Source of the DNA: JBHEBG01 sp046557915
GTDB lineage: Bacteria > Bacteroidota > Bacteroidia > Flavobacteriales > Flavobacteriaceae
DNA: 64,000 nucleotides
Reading direction: 5' to 3'
Assembly (NCBI RefSeq): GCF_046557915.1
Contig: NZ_JBHEBG010000003.1
Location: forward strand, 310,001 to 374,000
Shown here: piece by piece, positions 53,583 to 62,932 of the stretch
Numbering within the stretch: position 1 is the stretch's first letter
Layout of the letters: every line of letters begins with the position of its first letter
Notes under the pieces: model-generated
What the model was told of the DNA's origin: nothing
Seen by the model: the letters and a program-made list of their open reading frames with translations, nothing else
Databases searched by the model: none
Made by a program: the position numbers and the translations under genes

Positions 53583-55769
53583 ATGTCCAAAACTAGATTT
53601 GATGCCATTGCGGAAAGCCATAGGAGAATTCGTATAGATATTGAAGAAAAAGGACGGCGTTCCGAACTGTTTGGGCGCAATGTCTTTAACGAGGAAAGAA
53701 TGTTGCAATACCTAACCAAAGATGCATATAACAGTGTTAAAGCGGCTGTTTTTTCGGGTTCTAAAATAGATCGAAAAATTGCAGATCAGGTTGCCGAGGC
53801 CATGAAGACCTGGGCCATTTCCATGGGGGCCACGCATTATACCCATTGGTTTCAGCCCCTTACGGGGGCCACGGCCGAAAAGCACGATGCCTTTTTTGAT
53901 CTTTTACCAGATGGTAAGGGTATGGAAAAGTTTGGAGGCGGGCAGTTGGTACAACAAGAACCCGATGCATCTAGTTTTCCTAGTGGTGGCATACGAAATA
54001 CCTTCGAAGCTAGAGGATACACCGCTTGGGACCCTACCTCTCCTGCATTTATCTACGGAACCACTTTATGTATTCCAACCATTTTTGTGTCCTATACCGG
54101 CGAGGCTTTGGATAACAAAGCACCACTTTTAAGGGCCCTCCATGCTGTAGATGAAGCCGCTACCGCGGTTGCCAAATATTTTGATAAGAATGTAACTAAA
54201 GTAAACGCCACCTTAGGGTGGGAGCAAGAATATTTTTTGGTTGATAAGGCCTTGGCACATTCCCGTTTAGATATCGTTATGACCGGAAGAACCCTGGTAG
54301 GCCATTCGGCTGCGAAGGGACAACAATTGGATGATCACTATTTTGGGGTAATACCAAGTAGGGTTTTAAGTTTTATGAGCGACTTGGAAAAGGAATGTAC
54401 CAAATTAGGAATACCGGTGAAGACCAGGCACAACGAAGTAGCTCCCAACCAATTTGAATTGGCACCAGTTTTTGAGGAGGCCAATTTAGCGGTAGACCAC
54501 AATCTACTCCTTATGGACGTTATGGAAAAAGTGGCAGACAAACATAGTTTTAAGGTTCTTTTCCACGAAAAACCGTTTGCAGGCATCAATGGATCGGGCA
54601 AACATAATAACTGGTCCTTGGCCACCGATACGGGTACTAATCTGCTAAGTCCGGGATCTACCCCAATGAAAAACCTGCAGTTCCTCACCTTTTTTGTTAA
54701 TACCATCAAGGCAGTAAATACATATGAAGAGCTGTTGAGATCCTCAATAGCATCGGCAAGTAATGATCATAGGCTAGGTGCAAACGAAGCGCCACCTGCC
54801 ATTTTATCAATTTTTATAGGGACTCAATTGAGCAATGTTTTGGATGAATTGGAAGGGGTTTCCCATGGAAAATTATCGCCCGAAGAAAAAACGGAATTAA
54901 AACTGAACGTAGTAGGTAAGATACCGGAGATTTTATTGGACAATACCGATAGAAACCGTACTTCTCCTTTTGCCTTTACGGGCAATAAATTTGAAATGCG
55001 TGGGGTAGGTTCAAAAACCAACTGCGCCAAACCTATGACTATCTTAAATACTATTGTCGCCAAACAACTCATCGATTTTAAAAAAGAGGTAGATGTACTA
55101 ATTGATAAAAAGAACCTTAAAAAGGACGAGGCCGTATTTAATGTGCTACGAGAGTATATAAAAACATCAAAAAGGATCCGGTTTGATGGCGATGGTTACA
55201 GCGATGATTGGGAGAAAGAAGCCAAGCGGAGGAAACTCAGCAACAATAAAAATACACCGCAAGCACTTAAAGTACTTACTTCCAAAGAGAGCCTGGCCTT
55301 GTTTAAATCTATGAAGGTAATGAGTGAGGTAGAAGTAAGGGCGCGACAGGAAGTTGAGCTAGAGGCTTACATTTTGCATACCCAAATAGAGGGTAGAATT
55401 TTTAACGAAATTGTGAACAACCACGTAATTCCGTCCGTTATAGCCTACCAAAACAATCTAATAAAAAACGTGATGGGCCTAAAGGATGTGTTTGGGGCCG
55501 CACATAAAAAATTATCGGATGGTCAGCATACCATTATCGAGCAGATAGCAGAGCACGTGGCAGATGTAAAAAAGAAGGCCGATGCCATGGCCGAGGCCAG
55601 AAAAAGAGCCAATGGCTTGCAGGGTGTTGAGAAAAAGGCCGCTGCCTATTGTGATAATGTAAAACCTTATTTTGACGAGATTAGATATCATTGCGATAAG
55701 TTAGAGCAATTGATAGACAACAGATTGTGGCCTCTAACAAAATATAGGGAGCTGTTATTCATTAAATAA
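53583..55769 (+). CDS. glnN: Glutamine synthetase, type III
   Basis: 728 aa, the length of GSIII, a large dodecameric ammonia-assimilating enzyme common in Bacteroidota. N-terminus MSKTRFDAIAESHRRIRIDIEE, then YTHWFQPLTGATAEKHDAF, GWEQEYFLVD metal site, LFHEKPFAGINGSGKHNNWSLAT catalytic segment and RLGANEAPPAILSIF. Ends near REL-LFIK. A terminator lies 26 bases past the stop. The neighbour on the other strand is a type II enzyme. Confidence 0.95.
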   Translation: MSKTRFDAIAESHRRIRIDIEEKGRRSELFGRNVFNEERMLQYLTKDAYNSVKAAVFSGSKIDRKIADQVAEAMKTWAISMGATHYTHWFQPLTGATAEKHDAFFDLLPDGKGMEKFGGGQLVQQEPDASSFPSGGIRNTFEARGYTAWDPTSPAFIYGTTLCIPTIFVSYTGEALDNKAPLLRALHAVDEAATAVAKYFDKNVTKVNATLGWEQEYFLVDKALAHSRLDIVMTGRTLVGHSAAKGQQLDDHYFGVIPSRVLSFMSDLEKECTKLGIPVKTRHNEVAPNQFELAPVFEEANLAVDHNLLLMDVMEKVADKHSFKVLFHEKPFAGINGSGKHNNWSLATDTGTNLLSPGSTPMKNLQFLTFFVNTIKAVNTYEELLRSSIASASNDHRLGANEAPPAILSIFIGTQLSNVLDELEGVSHGKLSPEEKTELKLNVVGKIPEILLDNTDRNRTSPFAFTGNKFEMRGVGSKTNCAKPMTILNTIVAKQLIDFKKEVDVLIDKKNLKKDEAVFNVLREYIKTSKRIRFDGDGYSDDWEKEAKRRKLSNNKNTPQALKVLTSKESLALFKSMKVMSEVEVRARQEVELEAYILHTQIEGRIFNEIVNNHVIPSVIAYQNNLIKNVMGLKDVFGAAHKKLSDGQHTIIEQIAEHVADVKKKADAMAEARKRANGLQGVEKKAAAYCDNVKPYFDEIRYHCDKLEQLIDNRLWPLTKYRELLFIK

Positions 55770-55794
55770 GGCTTCCTTAAACCAATTCTAATTT

Positions 55795-55821
55795 AAAAGC
55801 TCACATTTGTGGGCTTTTTTT
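55795..55821 (+). terminator. Terminator of the GSIII gene
   Basis: Stem AAAGCTCACA (55796-55805) / TGTGGGCTTT (55808-55817; one G-U pair) followed by a T-run to 55821. Confidence 0.8.
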
Positions 55822-55832
55822 ATGGATTCACC

Positions 55833-55840
55833 TATTTTTG
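55833..55840 (+). promoter_or_regulatory. Possible -7 box of purM
   Basis: TATTTTTG, 16 bases before the purM ATG and just past the GSIII terminator; a TTTG at 55806-55809 is a loosely spaced -33 candidate. Confidence 0.5.
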
Positions 55841-55856
55841 CGTCAAACTACGATTA

Positions 55857-57035
55857 ATGGGTACGTCAAATAGCGAAAGATATGCACAACGGGGGGTCTC
55901 GGCCTCAAAGGAAGATGTGCACAATGCCATAAAAAACATAGATAAGGGGTTGTTTCCCAAGGCTTTCTGTAAGATTGTTCCAGATTATTTAACCCAAGAC
56001 GACGCATACTGCCTTGTGATGCATGCCGATGGAGCAGGAACCAAATCCTCCCTGGCCTATATGTATTGGAAAGAGACCGGAGACCTCAGTGTTTGGAAAG
56101 GGATAGCCCAAGATGCATTAATTATGAACATTGATGATTTGATCTGTGTAGGTGCTACTGATAATATAATGCTTTCCTCTACCATTGGACGTAATAAAAA
56201 CCGCATCCCCGGAGCTGTTATTTCTGCTATTATCAATGGAACGGAAGAATTGATTGCCGATCTTAAGACCCATGGAATCACCATCCATTCTACCGGAGGA
56301 GAAACAGCCGATGTGGGAGATTTGGTACGTACCATAATTGTAGACTCCACGGTAACCGCCCGTGTTAAGCGAAGTAAGGTGATAGACAACGCCAACATAC
56401 GGTCAGGAGACGTAATTGTAGGTTTGGAATCGTTTGGGAAGGCCACTTATGAGCATACTTACAATGGTGGTATGGGAAGCAACGGACTTACTTCTGCCCG
56501 CCACGATGTATTTGCCAAATACCTTGCGGAGAAGTATCCGGAAAGCTATGATACTGCCGTACCGACCGATCTGGTATATTCTGGTACTATAAAATTGACC
56601 GACCCCGTCTTGGGTTCCCCCTTGGATGCTGGTAAGCTGGTGCTATCACCCACAAGGACCTATGCCCCGATAATTAAAAAGATATTGGAAAACTACGACG
56701 CAAGCGATATTCATGGTATGATCCATTGTAGCGGGGGTGCGCAAACTAAAATATTACATTTTATAGACAATCTGCACATACTTAAAGACGATATGTTTCA
56801 GGTGCCACCATTGTTTAAATTAATACAAGAACAATCGGGTACGGATTGGCAAGAAATGTACAAGGTTTTTAACTGTGGCCATCGTATGGAATTGTACGTA
56901 AACGAGTCCGTGGCACAGCATTTGATATCTATTTCGGAAAGCTTTGGAGTTGCTGCAAAAATAGTGGGTAGGGTCACTCAAAATAAGGGTGCAAAACTCA
57001 CTATAAATAGCGAATATGGAACCTTTGTTTATTAA
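55857..57035 (+). CDS. purM: Phosphoribosylformylglycinamidine cyclo-ligase (AIR synthase)
   Basis: ATP-dependent ring closure of FGAM to AIR in purine synthesis. 392 aa in the AIRS/PurM fold: YAQRGVSASKEDVHNAIKNI, ATP-binding HADGAGTKSSLAY, MNIDDLICVGATDNIMLSSTIGRN and STGGETADVGDLVRTI. The open frame extends 16 codons further up, but those run through the terminator. The ATG at 55857 starts the family N-terminus. Confidence 0.93.
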   Translation: MGTSNSERYAQRGVSASKEDVHNAIKNIDKGLFPKAFCKIVPDYLTQDDAYCLVMHADGAGTKSSLAYMYWKETGDLSVWKGIAQDALIMNIDDLICVGATDNIMLSSTIGRNKNRIPGAVISAIINGTEELIADLKTHGITIHSTGGETADVGDLVRTIIVDSTVTARVKRSKVIDNANIRSGDVIVGLESFGKATYEHTYNGGMGSNGLTSARHDVFAKYLAEKYPESYDTAVPTDLVYSGTIKLTDPVLGSPLDAGKLVLSPTRTYAPIIKKILENYDASDIHGMIHCSGGAQTKILHFIDNLHILKDDMFQVPPLFKLIQEQSGTDWQEMYKVFNCGHRMELYVNESVAQHLISISESFGVAAKIVGRVTQNKGAKLTINSEYGTFVY

Positions 57036-57089
57036 GGCATACGAATACCCCTTTTCATACGTTGTTTTATAAGTAAAGACCCCTTTGTT

Positions 57090-57533
57090 ATGGAAAGAAA
57101 AGAATTTTTAAAAAGCCTCGGTGCAGGCGCGGCCTTTGCCTTGGTTTTTCCTTGTGTAAATGGCTGTTCTAGCGACGGAAATGACGATGTTGCCCCAGAA
57201 GATATGAAACCCATACCTACCGGTGTGGATTTTACCATAGACCTTAGCACATCGGAAGGAGCTGGTTTACAGAACAACGGCGATTTTATTTTAAAGGATT
57301 TTGTGGTCGTGGTTAAGAATTTGGAAGGCAATTTTGTAGCTGCCAGTCAGGTTTGCAGCCATCAACAAACCGAAGAGGTAAGATTTTTGCAAGAAAGTGG
57401 TGGCATTTTCAGATGTTCCACGCACGGTGCCAGGTTTAGCCAAACCGGTAGCCCATTGAATAGTGTTACCAGTAATCCCTTAAAAATCTTTAGCACTGAA
57501 TTGACCGGAGATGTTTTACGGGTTTTTGAGTAA
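57090..57533 (+). CDS. Rieske-type 2Fe-2S lipoprotein
   Basis: A 147-aa protein with a signal segment and lipobox (VNGC, Cys26), then a Rieske fold with cluster ligands in QVCSHQ (Cys89, His91) and FRCSTHGARF (Cys109, His112). No fused oxygenase or cytochrome domain is present, so it is a small electron carrier on the periplasmic side. Starts a run of five genes in the same direction (thioredoxin-like, ApbE, DUF4266, DUF3570), 33 bases before the next, which suggests an envelope redox module. Confidence 0.85.
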   Translation: MERKEFLKSLGAGAAFALVFPCVNGCSSDGNDDVAPEDMKPIPTGVDFTIDLSTSEGAGLQNNGDFILKDFVVVVKNLEGNFVAASQVCSHQQTEEVRFLQESGGIFRCSTHGARFSQTGSPLNSVTSNPLKIFSTELTGDVLRVFE

Positions 57534-57566
57534 ACCCAACAAATTAATTGCCCCTAATCCTAGATT

Positions 57567-58001
57567 ATGAAATATGTCCCCCACATAATCCTCATCTTGT
57601 TTTCCTTATGCTGTAATGCGCAGGAATGGCAGGCCACTTATGAGGAAGCACTTACTTGTGCCAAGGATCAGGACAAACCTATTGTACTCGTTTTTTCGGG
57701 ATCGGATTGGTGTGCTCCCTGTATAAAACTAGAGAAGGACATATGGCAGTCCGATACGTTTAAAGCTTATTCCAAGGAAAATTATATACTTTATAGGGCC
57801 GATTTTCCAAGAAAAAAGGCAAACAAACTTCCCAAGGAAAAAGAGCTTGCCAATGGTCAATTGGCAGAAACGTTTAATCCAAAAGGGCATTTTCCGCTTG
57901 TTGTGGTCTTAGATCGGGAAGAGCGGGTTTTAGGCTACACAGGATATAAAAAAATTGCCCCTACCGCTTACATCTCACTTTTAAACTCTTTTGTAAAGTG
58001 A
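57567..58001 (+). CDS. Thioredoxin-family protein, secreted
   Basis: 144 aa: signal peptide (ILILFSLCCNAQ), then a DsbD-gamma/Thioredoxin_7-like fold with active site DWCAPCIKLEKDIW (Cys49, Cys52). Predicted periplasmic disulfide reductase. Its stop overlaps the ApbE start (GTG at 57998), so translation is probably coupled. A plausible job is to keep Cys residues of the following DUF4266 protein reduced; that is inference from position. Confidence 0.88.
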   Translation: MKYVPHIILILFSLCCNAQEWQATYEEALTCAKDQDKPIVLVFSGSDWCAPCIKLEKDIWQSDTFKAYSKENYILYRADFPRKKANKLPKEKELANGQLAETFNPKGHFPLVVVLDREERVLGYTGYKKIAPTAYISLLNSFVK

Positions 58002-58993
58002 AGAAGTTTCTCCTCCCTATTCTTTTAATTTTTTTTGACCTAGCGGTACATGGTCAGGAAAATGATGTTACCGTCCATAGGGTTATGAGCCTCATGGGTA
58101 GCCGCTTCGAAATTACCGTAGTTGCCGCCAACGAGGAAATAGGATACATAAATATTGAGGAAGCGGCTGCGGAGATTAAACGCATAGAAAAAATGATCTC
58201 TTCGTGGGACGAGGCATCGGAGACCTCAAAAATCAATAGAAATGCCGGAATAAAACCTGTAGAGGTAAGTGTGGAACTCTTTAAACTTATAGAGCGGTCC
58301 AAACAGATTTCTGAAATCACAGACGGTGCTTTTGATGTTACCTATGCTTCCATGGATAAGGTTTGGAGATTTGATGGTACCATGGAATATCCGCCGACGG
58401 CCTCCGAAATAAAAAGGGCCATTGCTAAGGTAGGATATCAAAAAATAGTATTGAACAGGGATAAAAACACTGTTTTTTTAAGACAAAAAGGAATGAAGAT
58501 TGGGTTTGGGGCAATTGGCAAGGGTTATGCCGCCGATAAGGCCAAGGAACTCTTGGTGTCCAAACAGGTACGAGCCGGCATAATAAATGCGTCTGGAGAC
58601 CTTACAACGTGGGGCACAAAGTTAAGTGGGGAAAAATGGCTGATCGGTATTGCCAATCCGTTGAGTAAGGATAAAATTTTTTCTTGGTTGCCCATTGTGG
58701 AATCGTCTGTGGCAACTTCCGGAAACTACGAAAAATTCGTCACCTTTAAAGGAAAAAAATATTCGCATATTATCGACCCCAGAACGGGATATCCGTCCAC
58801 AGGAATAAACAGTGTTTCCATTTTTACTAAGAGCGCGGAATTATGCGATGCCCTGGCAACAGCTGTTTTTATAATGGGTAAGGATGCAGGTATGGCGCTA
58901 ATAAATCAACTTAGGGGTACAGAAGTGATTATAGTGGACGGCAATAACAAAATACATAAGAGCAATGGGATTCTTTTTAATAATAATCAGTAA
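57998..58993 (+). CDS. apbE: FAD:protein FMN transferase
   Basis: A 331-aa ApbE-family flavinyltransferase with signal peptide (about 1-20, DLAVHGQ). Transfers FMN from FAD to Thr/Ser of target proteins outside the cytoplasm. Motifs: VMSLMGSRFEITVVA, MEYPP, VGFGAIGKGYAADKA, NASGDLTTWG and HIIDPRTGYPS. The start is GTG at 57998, overlapping the preceding stop. No obvious flavinylation motif was found by eye in the neighbours, so its target is open. Confidence 0.93.
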   Translation: MKKFLLPILLIFFDLAVHGQENDVTVHRVMSLMGSRFEITVVAANEEIGYINIEEAAAEIKRIEKMISSWDEASETSKINRNAGIKPVEVSVELFKLIERSKQISEITDGAFDVTYASMDKVWRFDGTMEYPPTASEIKRAIAKVGYQKIVLNRDKNTVFLRQKGMKIGFGAIGKGYAADKAKELLVSKQVRAGIINASGDLTTWGTKLSGEKWLIGIANPLSKDKIFSWLPIVESSVATSGNYEKFVTFKGKKYSHIIDPRTGYPSTGINSVSIFTKSAELCDALATAVFIMGKDAGMALINQLRGTEVIIVDGNNKIHKSNGILFNNNQ

Positions 58994-59003
58994 CTTTAAT
59001 TGT

Positions 59004-59213
59004 ATGAAGCGAATACTGCTGATATGTTTACTATCCATTTTTTGTACCTCATGCGTGGCCGTTAAGGAATATGAAAAGGTATACCTTAATGATGACGAAA
59101 TGATTTTATCGGCACGAGGTGCGGAACGTTTTGAGACCAATTTTCAGATTTATAGGGAAGCGGCTTCGGGTGCCAATGGAGGCAAGACCGGTGGAGGCTG
59201 CGGTTGCAATTGA
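59004..59213 (+). CDS. DUF4266 small Cys-rich lipoprotein
   Basis: A 69-aa protein with a lipoprotein signal (CTSC, Cys17), the block KEYEKVYLNDDEMILSARG and the C-terminus GGKTGGGCGCN (Cys66, Cys68). These features are those of DUF4266, which I know from clusters with ApbE and DUF3570 proteins. The CGC tail looks like a metal or cofactor site. The 3 bases between it and DUF3570 support co-expression. The ATG at 59004 is chosen because it starts the signal peptide. Confidence 0.88.
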   Translation: MKRILLICLLSIFCTSCVAVKEYEKVYLNDDEMILSARGAERFETNFQIYREAASGANGGKTGGGCGCN

Positions 59214-59216
59214 TAC

Positions 59217-60497
59217 ATGATACATAAACTATTTATTTTTTGTCTATTGCTTGTGTCTTGCTCGGCATTTTCCCAGGCTAGCGGCTCTTATCAAAAAAGA
59301 GTGCTGGAAGCTGCAGAAGTAGACCTATTGTTCAGTTACTACGAACAGGAAGGTCAAAACGCTGCGGTTACCGGGGGGGAAGGTACGGAAGAGCTTACGG
59401 ACGTCACTTCCAGCATTGTGGTGAACATCCCAATGAACGAAGACGATATTTTAACCGTAGATGTGGGCCTATCCGCGTATACATCGGCCTCATCTAGCAA
59501 TGTAAACCCCCTGGATGGTAATGCCAACAATGCGGTAAGTCCTTTTATAGCTTCTTCGGGAGCGTCGCGCAAAGACCAACTTGCTTATTTTAAACCCACA
59601 TATCAACACAGTTCGGAAGATAGAAATTCTATTTGGAACGCCAACGCGTATGTCTCCACTGAATACGATTACTTCTCTATAGGATTTGGTGGTGGGTATA
59701 CCCGATTGTTCAATGAAAAGAATACTGAAATCAGCCTTAGTGGACAGGTATTTCTCGATAAATGGAATTCTCAATACCCCATAGAATTAAGAGGTGCTTT
59801 TTTTGACGATCGCATTGTAGGTACCGGAACCTATGCACCAAATTTTGTGGCATTCCAAGATGAAAAAAGGAATTCGTATTCACTGTCTTTTAGTTTCTCC
59901 CAAATTTTGGGAAAAAAGTTACAGGGGTCTTTGTTTATGGATATTGTTTCGCAAAACGGCTTACTAAGCACCCCTTTCCAACGTGTATATTTTGGAGATA
60001 TCAATGATTTTTTTATTGACGATTTTCAGTTGGCAGACAACGTGGAACGATTGCCCGATAGTAGATTTAAACTGCCATTGGGCGGTAGGTTGAACTACTA
60101 TCTAAATGATGTTATAGTTCTAAGGACATATTATAGGTTTTATTCGGATAATTGGGGAATAACTTCACACACGGCAAGCTTGGAGGTTCCTATAAAAATC
60201 ACCGATAAATTTACGCTATATCCCAACTATAGGTATTACACCCAAACGGCGGCCGATTATTTCTATGCCAAGGAAGCGGCCCTTTCCACTTTTGAATTCT
60301 ATACCTCGGATTACGATCTATCTGGTTATAACGCCAATCAATTTGGGTTGGGACTGCGATACAAGGACATTTTTACCAAGGCCAAGGTGTTTTCTTTCGG
60401 TCTAAAGACTATAGACCTTCGGTTTAATCAATACGATCGCAGTGATGGGTTAAACGCCTTTATTGTTACGGTAGGTACTACCTTTGTAGGGAACTAG
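59217..60497 (+). CDS. DUF3570 outer membrane protein
   Basis: A 426-aa protein: signal peptide (LLVSCSAFSQ), first strand YQKRVLEAAEVDLLFSYYEQEG, then many amphipathic strands (YDYFSIGFGGGYTRLF, YSLSFSFSQILGKKLQGSLF, IVLRTYYRFYSDNWGI) to an aromatic end. It matches DUF3570, a predicted outer membrane barrel of unknown function that neighbours DUF4266. It may anchor or transport the product of the redox module. Confidence 0.87.
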   Translation: MIHKLFIFCLLLVSCSAFSQASGSYQKRVLEAAEVDLLFSYYEQEGQNAAVTGGEGTEELTDVTSSIVVNIPMNEDDILTVDVGLSAYTSASSSNVNPLDGNANNAVSPFIASSGASRKDQLAYFKPTYQHSSEDRNSIWNANAYVSTEYDYFSIGFGGGYTRLFNEKNTEISLSGQVFLDKWNSQYPIELRGAFFDDRIVGTGTYAPNFVAFQDEKRNSYSLSFSFSQILGKKLQGSLFMDIVSQNGLLSTPFQRVYFGDINDFFIDDFQLADNVERLPDSRFKLPLGGRLNYYLNDVIVLRTYYRFYSDNWGITSHTASLEVPIKITDKFTLYPNYRYYTQTAADYFYAKEAALSTFEFYTSDYDLSGYNANQFGLGLRYKDIFTKAKVFSFGLKTIDLRFNQYDRSDGLNAFIVTVGTTFVGN

Positions 60498-60568
60498 CCT
60501 AGAACGCAACATTTGCTTAGTAAAGCTTCAAAAAAATCGTAAATTCGCAAACCAAGTAAAGCAGGTAC

Positions 60569-61645
60569 ATGTTAGAGAAACTGAATATTGTAAAGCAGCG
60601 TTTTGATGAGGTTTCGGATCTTATTATTCAGCCCGATATTATATCGGACCAGAAACGCTATGTGCAATTGAACAAGGAATATAAAGATCTTAAAAACTTA
60701 AGCGACAAACGAGATCAATATATTACACTTACCAACAATATTAGCGAGGCCGAGGAGATTATTGCAGACGGAAGTGATGCGGAGATGTTGGAAATGGCCA
60801 AGATGCAATTGGAAGAGGCTAAAAGTGCTTTACCCCCCTTAGAGGAGGAAATTAAGCTGTTGTTGATACCCAAGGATCCTGAAGATTCCAAAAATGTAGT
60901 TGTGGAGATTAGGGCAGGCACCGGAGGTGACGAAGCCAGTATATTTGCTGGGGACCTTTATCGTATGTATGCTAAATATTGTGAGTCCAAAGGCTGGAAA
61001 ACCAATGTAATAGATCTTAGTGAGGGAACTAGCGGTGGCTATAAGGAAATACAATTTGAAGTTACCGGAGAGGACGTTTATGGAACTTTAAAATTTGAGG
61101 CAGGTGTTCATAGGGTACAACGCGTACCGCAGACCGAAACCCAGGGTAGGGTGCATACCAGTGCCGCCACGGTAATGGTACTCCCCGAAGCCGAGGATTT
61201 TGACGTGCAGATAGACCCCAAGGATGTACGCATAGATTTTTTCTGTTCATCTGGCCCCGGAGGGCAGTCGGTTAACACCACATATTCTGCGGTTCGACTT
61301 ACCCATATCCCAACCGGATTGGTAGCACAATGCCAAGATCAAAAATCACAGCATAAAAACAAGGAAAAAGCGTTTAAGGTGCTTAGATCTAGACTTTATG
61401 ATCTAGAGCTTGCCAAGAAACAAGAGGAAGATGCCGCCAAAAGAAACTCCCAGGTGAGTAGTGGAGACCGTTCGGCTAAGATTAGAACGTACAATTATCC
61501 CCAGGGTAGGGTTACCGATCACAGGATTGGTCTTACACTTTATGATCTTCAGAATATCATCAACGGGGATATCCAAAAAATTATCGACGAATTGATGTTG
61601 GTGGAAAATACCGAGAAGCTAAAAGAGGCTTCGGAAATCTTCTAA
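60569..61645 (+). CDS. prfA: Peptide chain release factor 1
   Basis: A 358-aa class I release factor that reads UAA and UAG. Contains the GGQ motif in SSGPGGQSVNTTYSAVRLTH, GVHRVQRVPQTETQGRVHTSA, and a coiled N-terminal domain. Full length. Precedes pyrF with a 24-base gap. Confidence 0.96.
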   Translation: MLEKLNIVKQRFDEVSDLIIQPDIISDQKRYVQLNKEYKDLKNLSDKRDQYITLTNNISEAEEIIADGSDAEMLEMAKMQLEEAKSALPPLEEEIKLLLIPKDPEDSKNVVVEIRAGTGGDEASIFAGDLYRMYAKYCESKGWKTNVIDLSEGTSGGYKEIQFEVTGEDVYGTLKFEAGVHRVQRVPQTETQGRVHTSAATVMVLPEAEDFDVQIDPKDVRIDFFCSSGPGGQSVNTTYSAVRLTHIPTGLVAQCQDQKSQHKNKEKAFKVLRSRLYDLELAKKQEEDAAKRNSQVSSGDRSAKIRTYNYPQGRVTDHRIGLTLYDLQNIINGDIQKIIDELMLVENTEKLKEASEIF

Positions 61646-61669
61646 TGTCGTAAAACGAACATAATTGAA

Positions 61670-62494
61670 ATGACCACCGAATATCTGGTAGCACAAATTC
61701 GCCAAAAAAAATCCTTTCTATGTGTTGGGCTCGATACCGACCTACAAAAGATCCCAAAACATTTATTGGACGAGGAAGATCCCATTTTCGCCTTTAACAA
61801 AGCTATCATAGATGCCACCCATGATCTGTGTGTGGCCTATAAGCCAAATACTGCCTTTTACGAGGCTTATGGCGTAAAAGGGTGGCAGGCCTTGGAAAAG
61901 ACCGTTAGATACTTAAACTCAAAGCATCCGGAGGTATTTACCATTGCCGATGCCAAAAGGGGAGATATCGGAAACACCTCTAGTAGGTATGCAAAAGCTT
62001 TTTTTGAGGACCTAGGTTTTGATGCCATTACAGTGGCACCTTATATGGGGAAAGATTCTGTAGAGCCTTTTCTTTCTTTCGAAAACAAGCATACCATTTT
62101 ATTGGCGCTTACCTCCAATGAAGGGGCTTATGATCTGCAGACAAAAATGGTAGAGGGTAAACCACTTTATAAACAAGTCTTGGAGGTCTCAAAGACCTAT
62201 GAACATGCCAAAAATTTAATGTATGTTGTAGGTGCCACGAAAGCCAGTTATTTAAGTGAAATACGGCAAATTATTCCCAATAGTTTTATTTTGGTGCCCG
62301 GTGTAGGGGCTCAGGGAGGCAGTTTAACGGAAGTATGCCAACATGGTATGACCCAAAATGTAGGGTTACTGGTAAATTCCTCTAGAGGAATTATCTATGC
62401 TTCGGATGAAAGGGATTTTGCCAAGGCGGCAAGGTTGCGAGCCAAGGAAATACAGGTGCAGATGGAGAAAGAATTAAGAAATTTGGTTCAATAA
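61670..62494 (+). CDS. pyrF: Orotidine 5'-phosphate decarboxylase (type 2)
   Basis: Last step of UMP synthesis. The 274-aa TIM barrel has FLCVGLDTDLQKIP at the start, IADAKRGDIGNTSSRYA (catalytic Lys/Asp) and NSSRGIIYAS near the C-terminus, fitting the long pyrF type 2 of Bacteroidota. The stop abuts the convergent small gene. Confidence 0.95.
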   Translation: MTTEYLVAQIRQKKSFLCVGLDTDLQKIPKHLLDEEDPIFAFNKAIIDATHDLCVAYKPNTAFYEAYGVKGWQALEKTVRYLNSKHPEVFTIADAKRGDIGNTSSRYAKAFFEDLGFDAITVAPYMGKDSVEPFLSFENKHTILLALTSNEGAYDLQTKMVEGKPLYKQVLEVSKTYEHAKNLMYVVGATKASYLSEIRQIIPNSFILVPGVGAQGGSLTEVCQHGMTQNVGLLVNSSRGIIYASDERDFAKAARLRAKEIQVQMEKELRNLVQ

Positions 62495-62689
62495 TTACAT
62501 TAAACCTTCTAAAATCTTCTGTATTTTTTTTGCTTTTTGCTCAAAAAACTCGCCAAGCTGCGTGTCCGTATATTTTAAGTTGGAAGCCTTGTCCATGAAG
62601 CTCTGATATTGATACTCCAATAAGGTAATTGCATGACTTCCACTTGTGATCGGGGTAACTGTTCCTACCCTACAATACTGCTTTTCCAT
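62495..62689 (-). CDS. Small hypothetical protein
   Basis: A 64-aa cytoplasmic protein starting MEKQYCRVGTVTPITSGSHA. It ends with a helical Lys-rich tail (EQKAKKIQKILEGL). The frame is closely packed against pyrF and looks like a conserved Flavobacteriaceae protein, but the family is not known to me. Confidence 0.65.
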   Translation of the reverse strand: MEKQYCRVGTVTPITSGSHAITLLEYQYQSFMDKASNLKYTDTQLGEFFEQKAKKIQKILEGLM

Positions 62690-62932
62690 AGTCTATATCT
62701 TTGTTCTTACAAATATACGACCAAAAACAGGGTTTGGATGTTGGGCACATGGTGTATTCACCTAAAAATCAGGTGATTTATCTATTTTTTAACAATTTGA
62801 TGAGGAAATCCTCACATATGACCTTTTTTTTGGTAATTAACATAGGTTCTAAAGAGAGAGGAATTTTAAGGCTAAAACAGCTAAACTTTATACACTTATT
62901 GTAAATTGGTGTGGACTAATAATACATAGATT

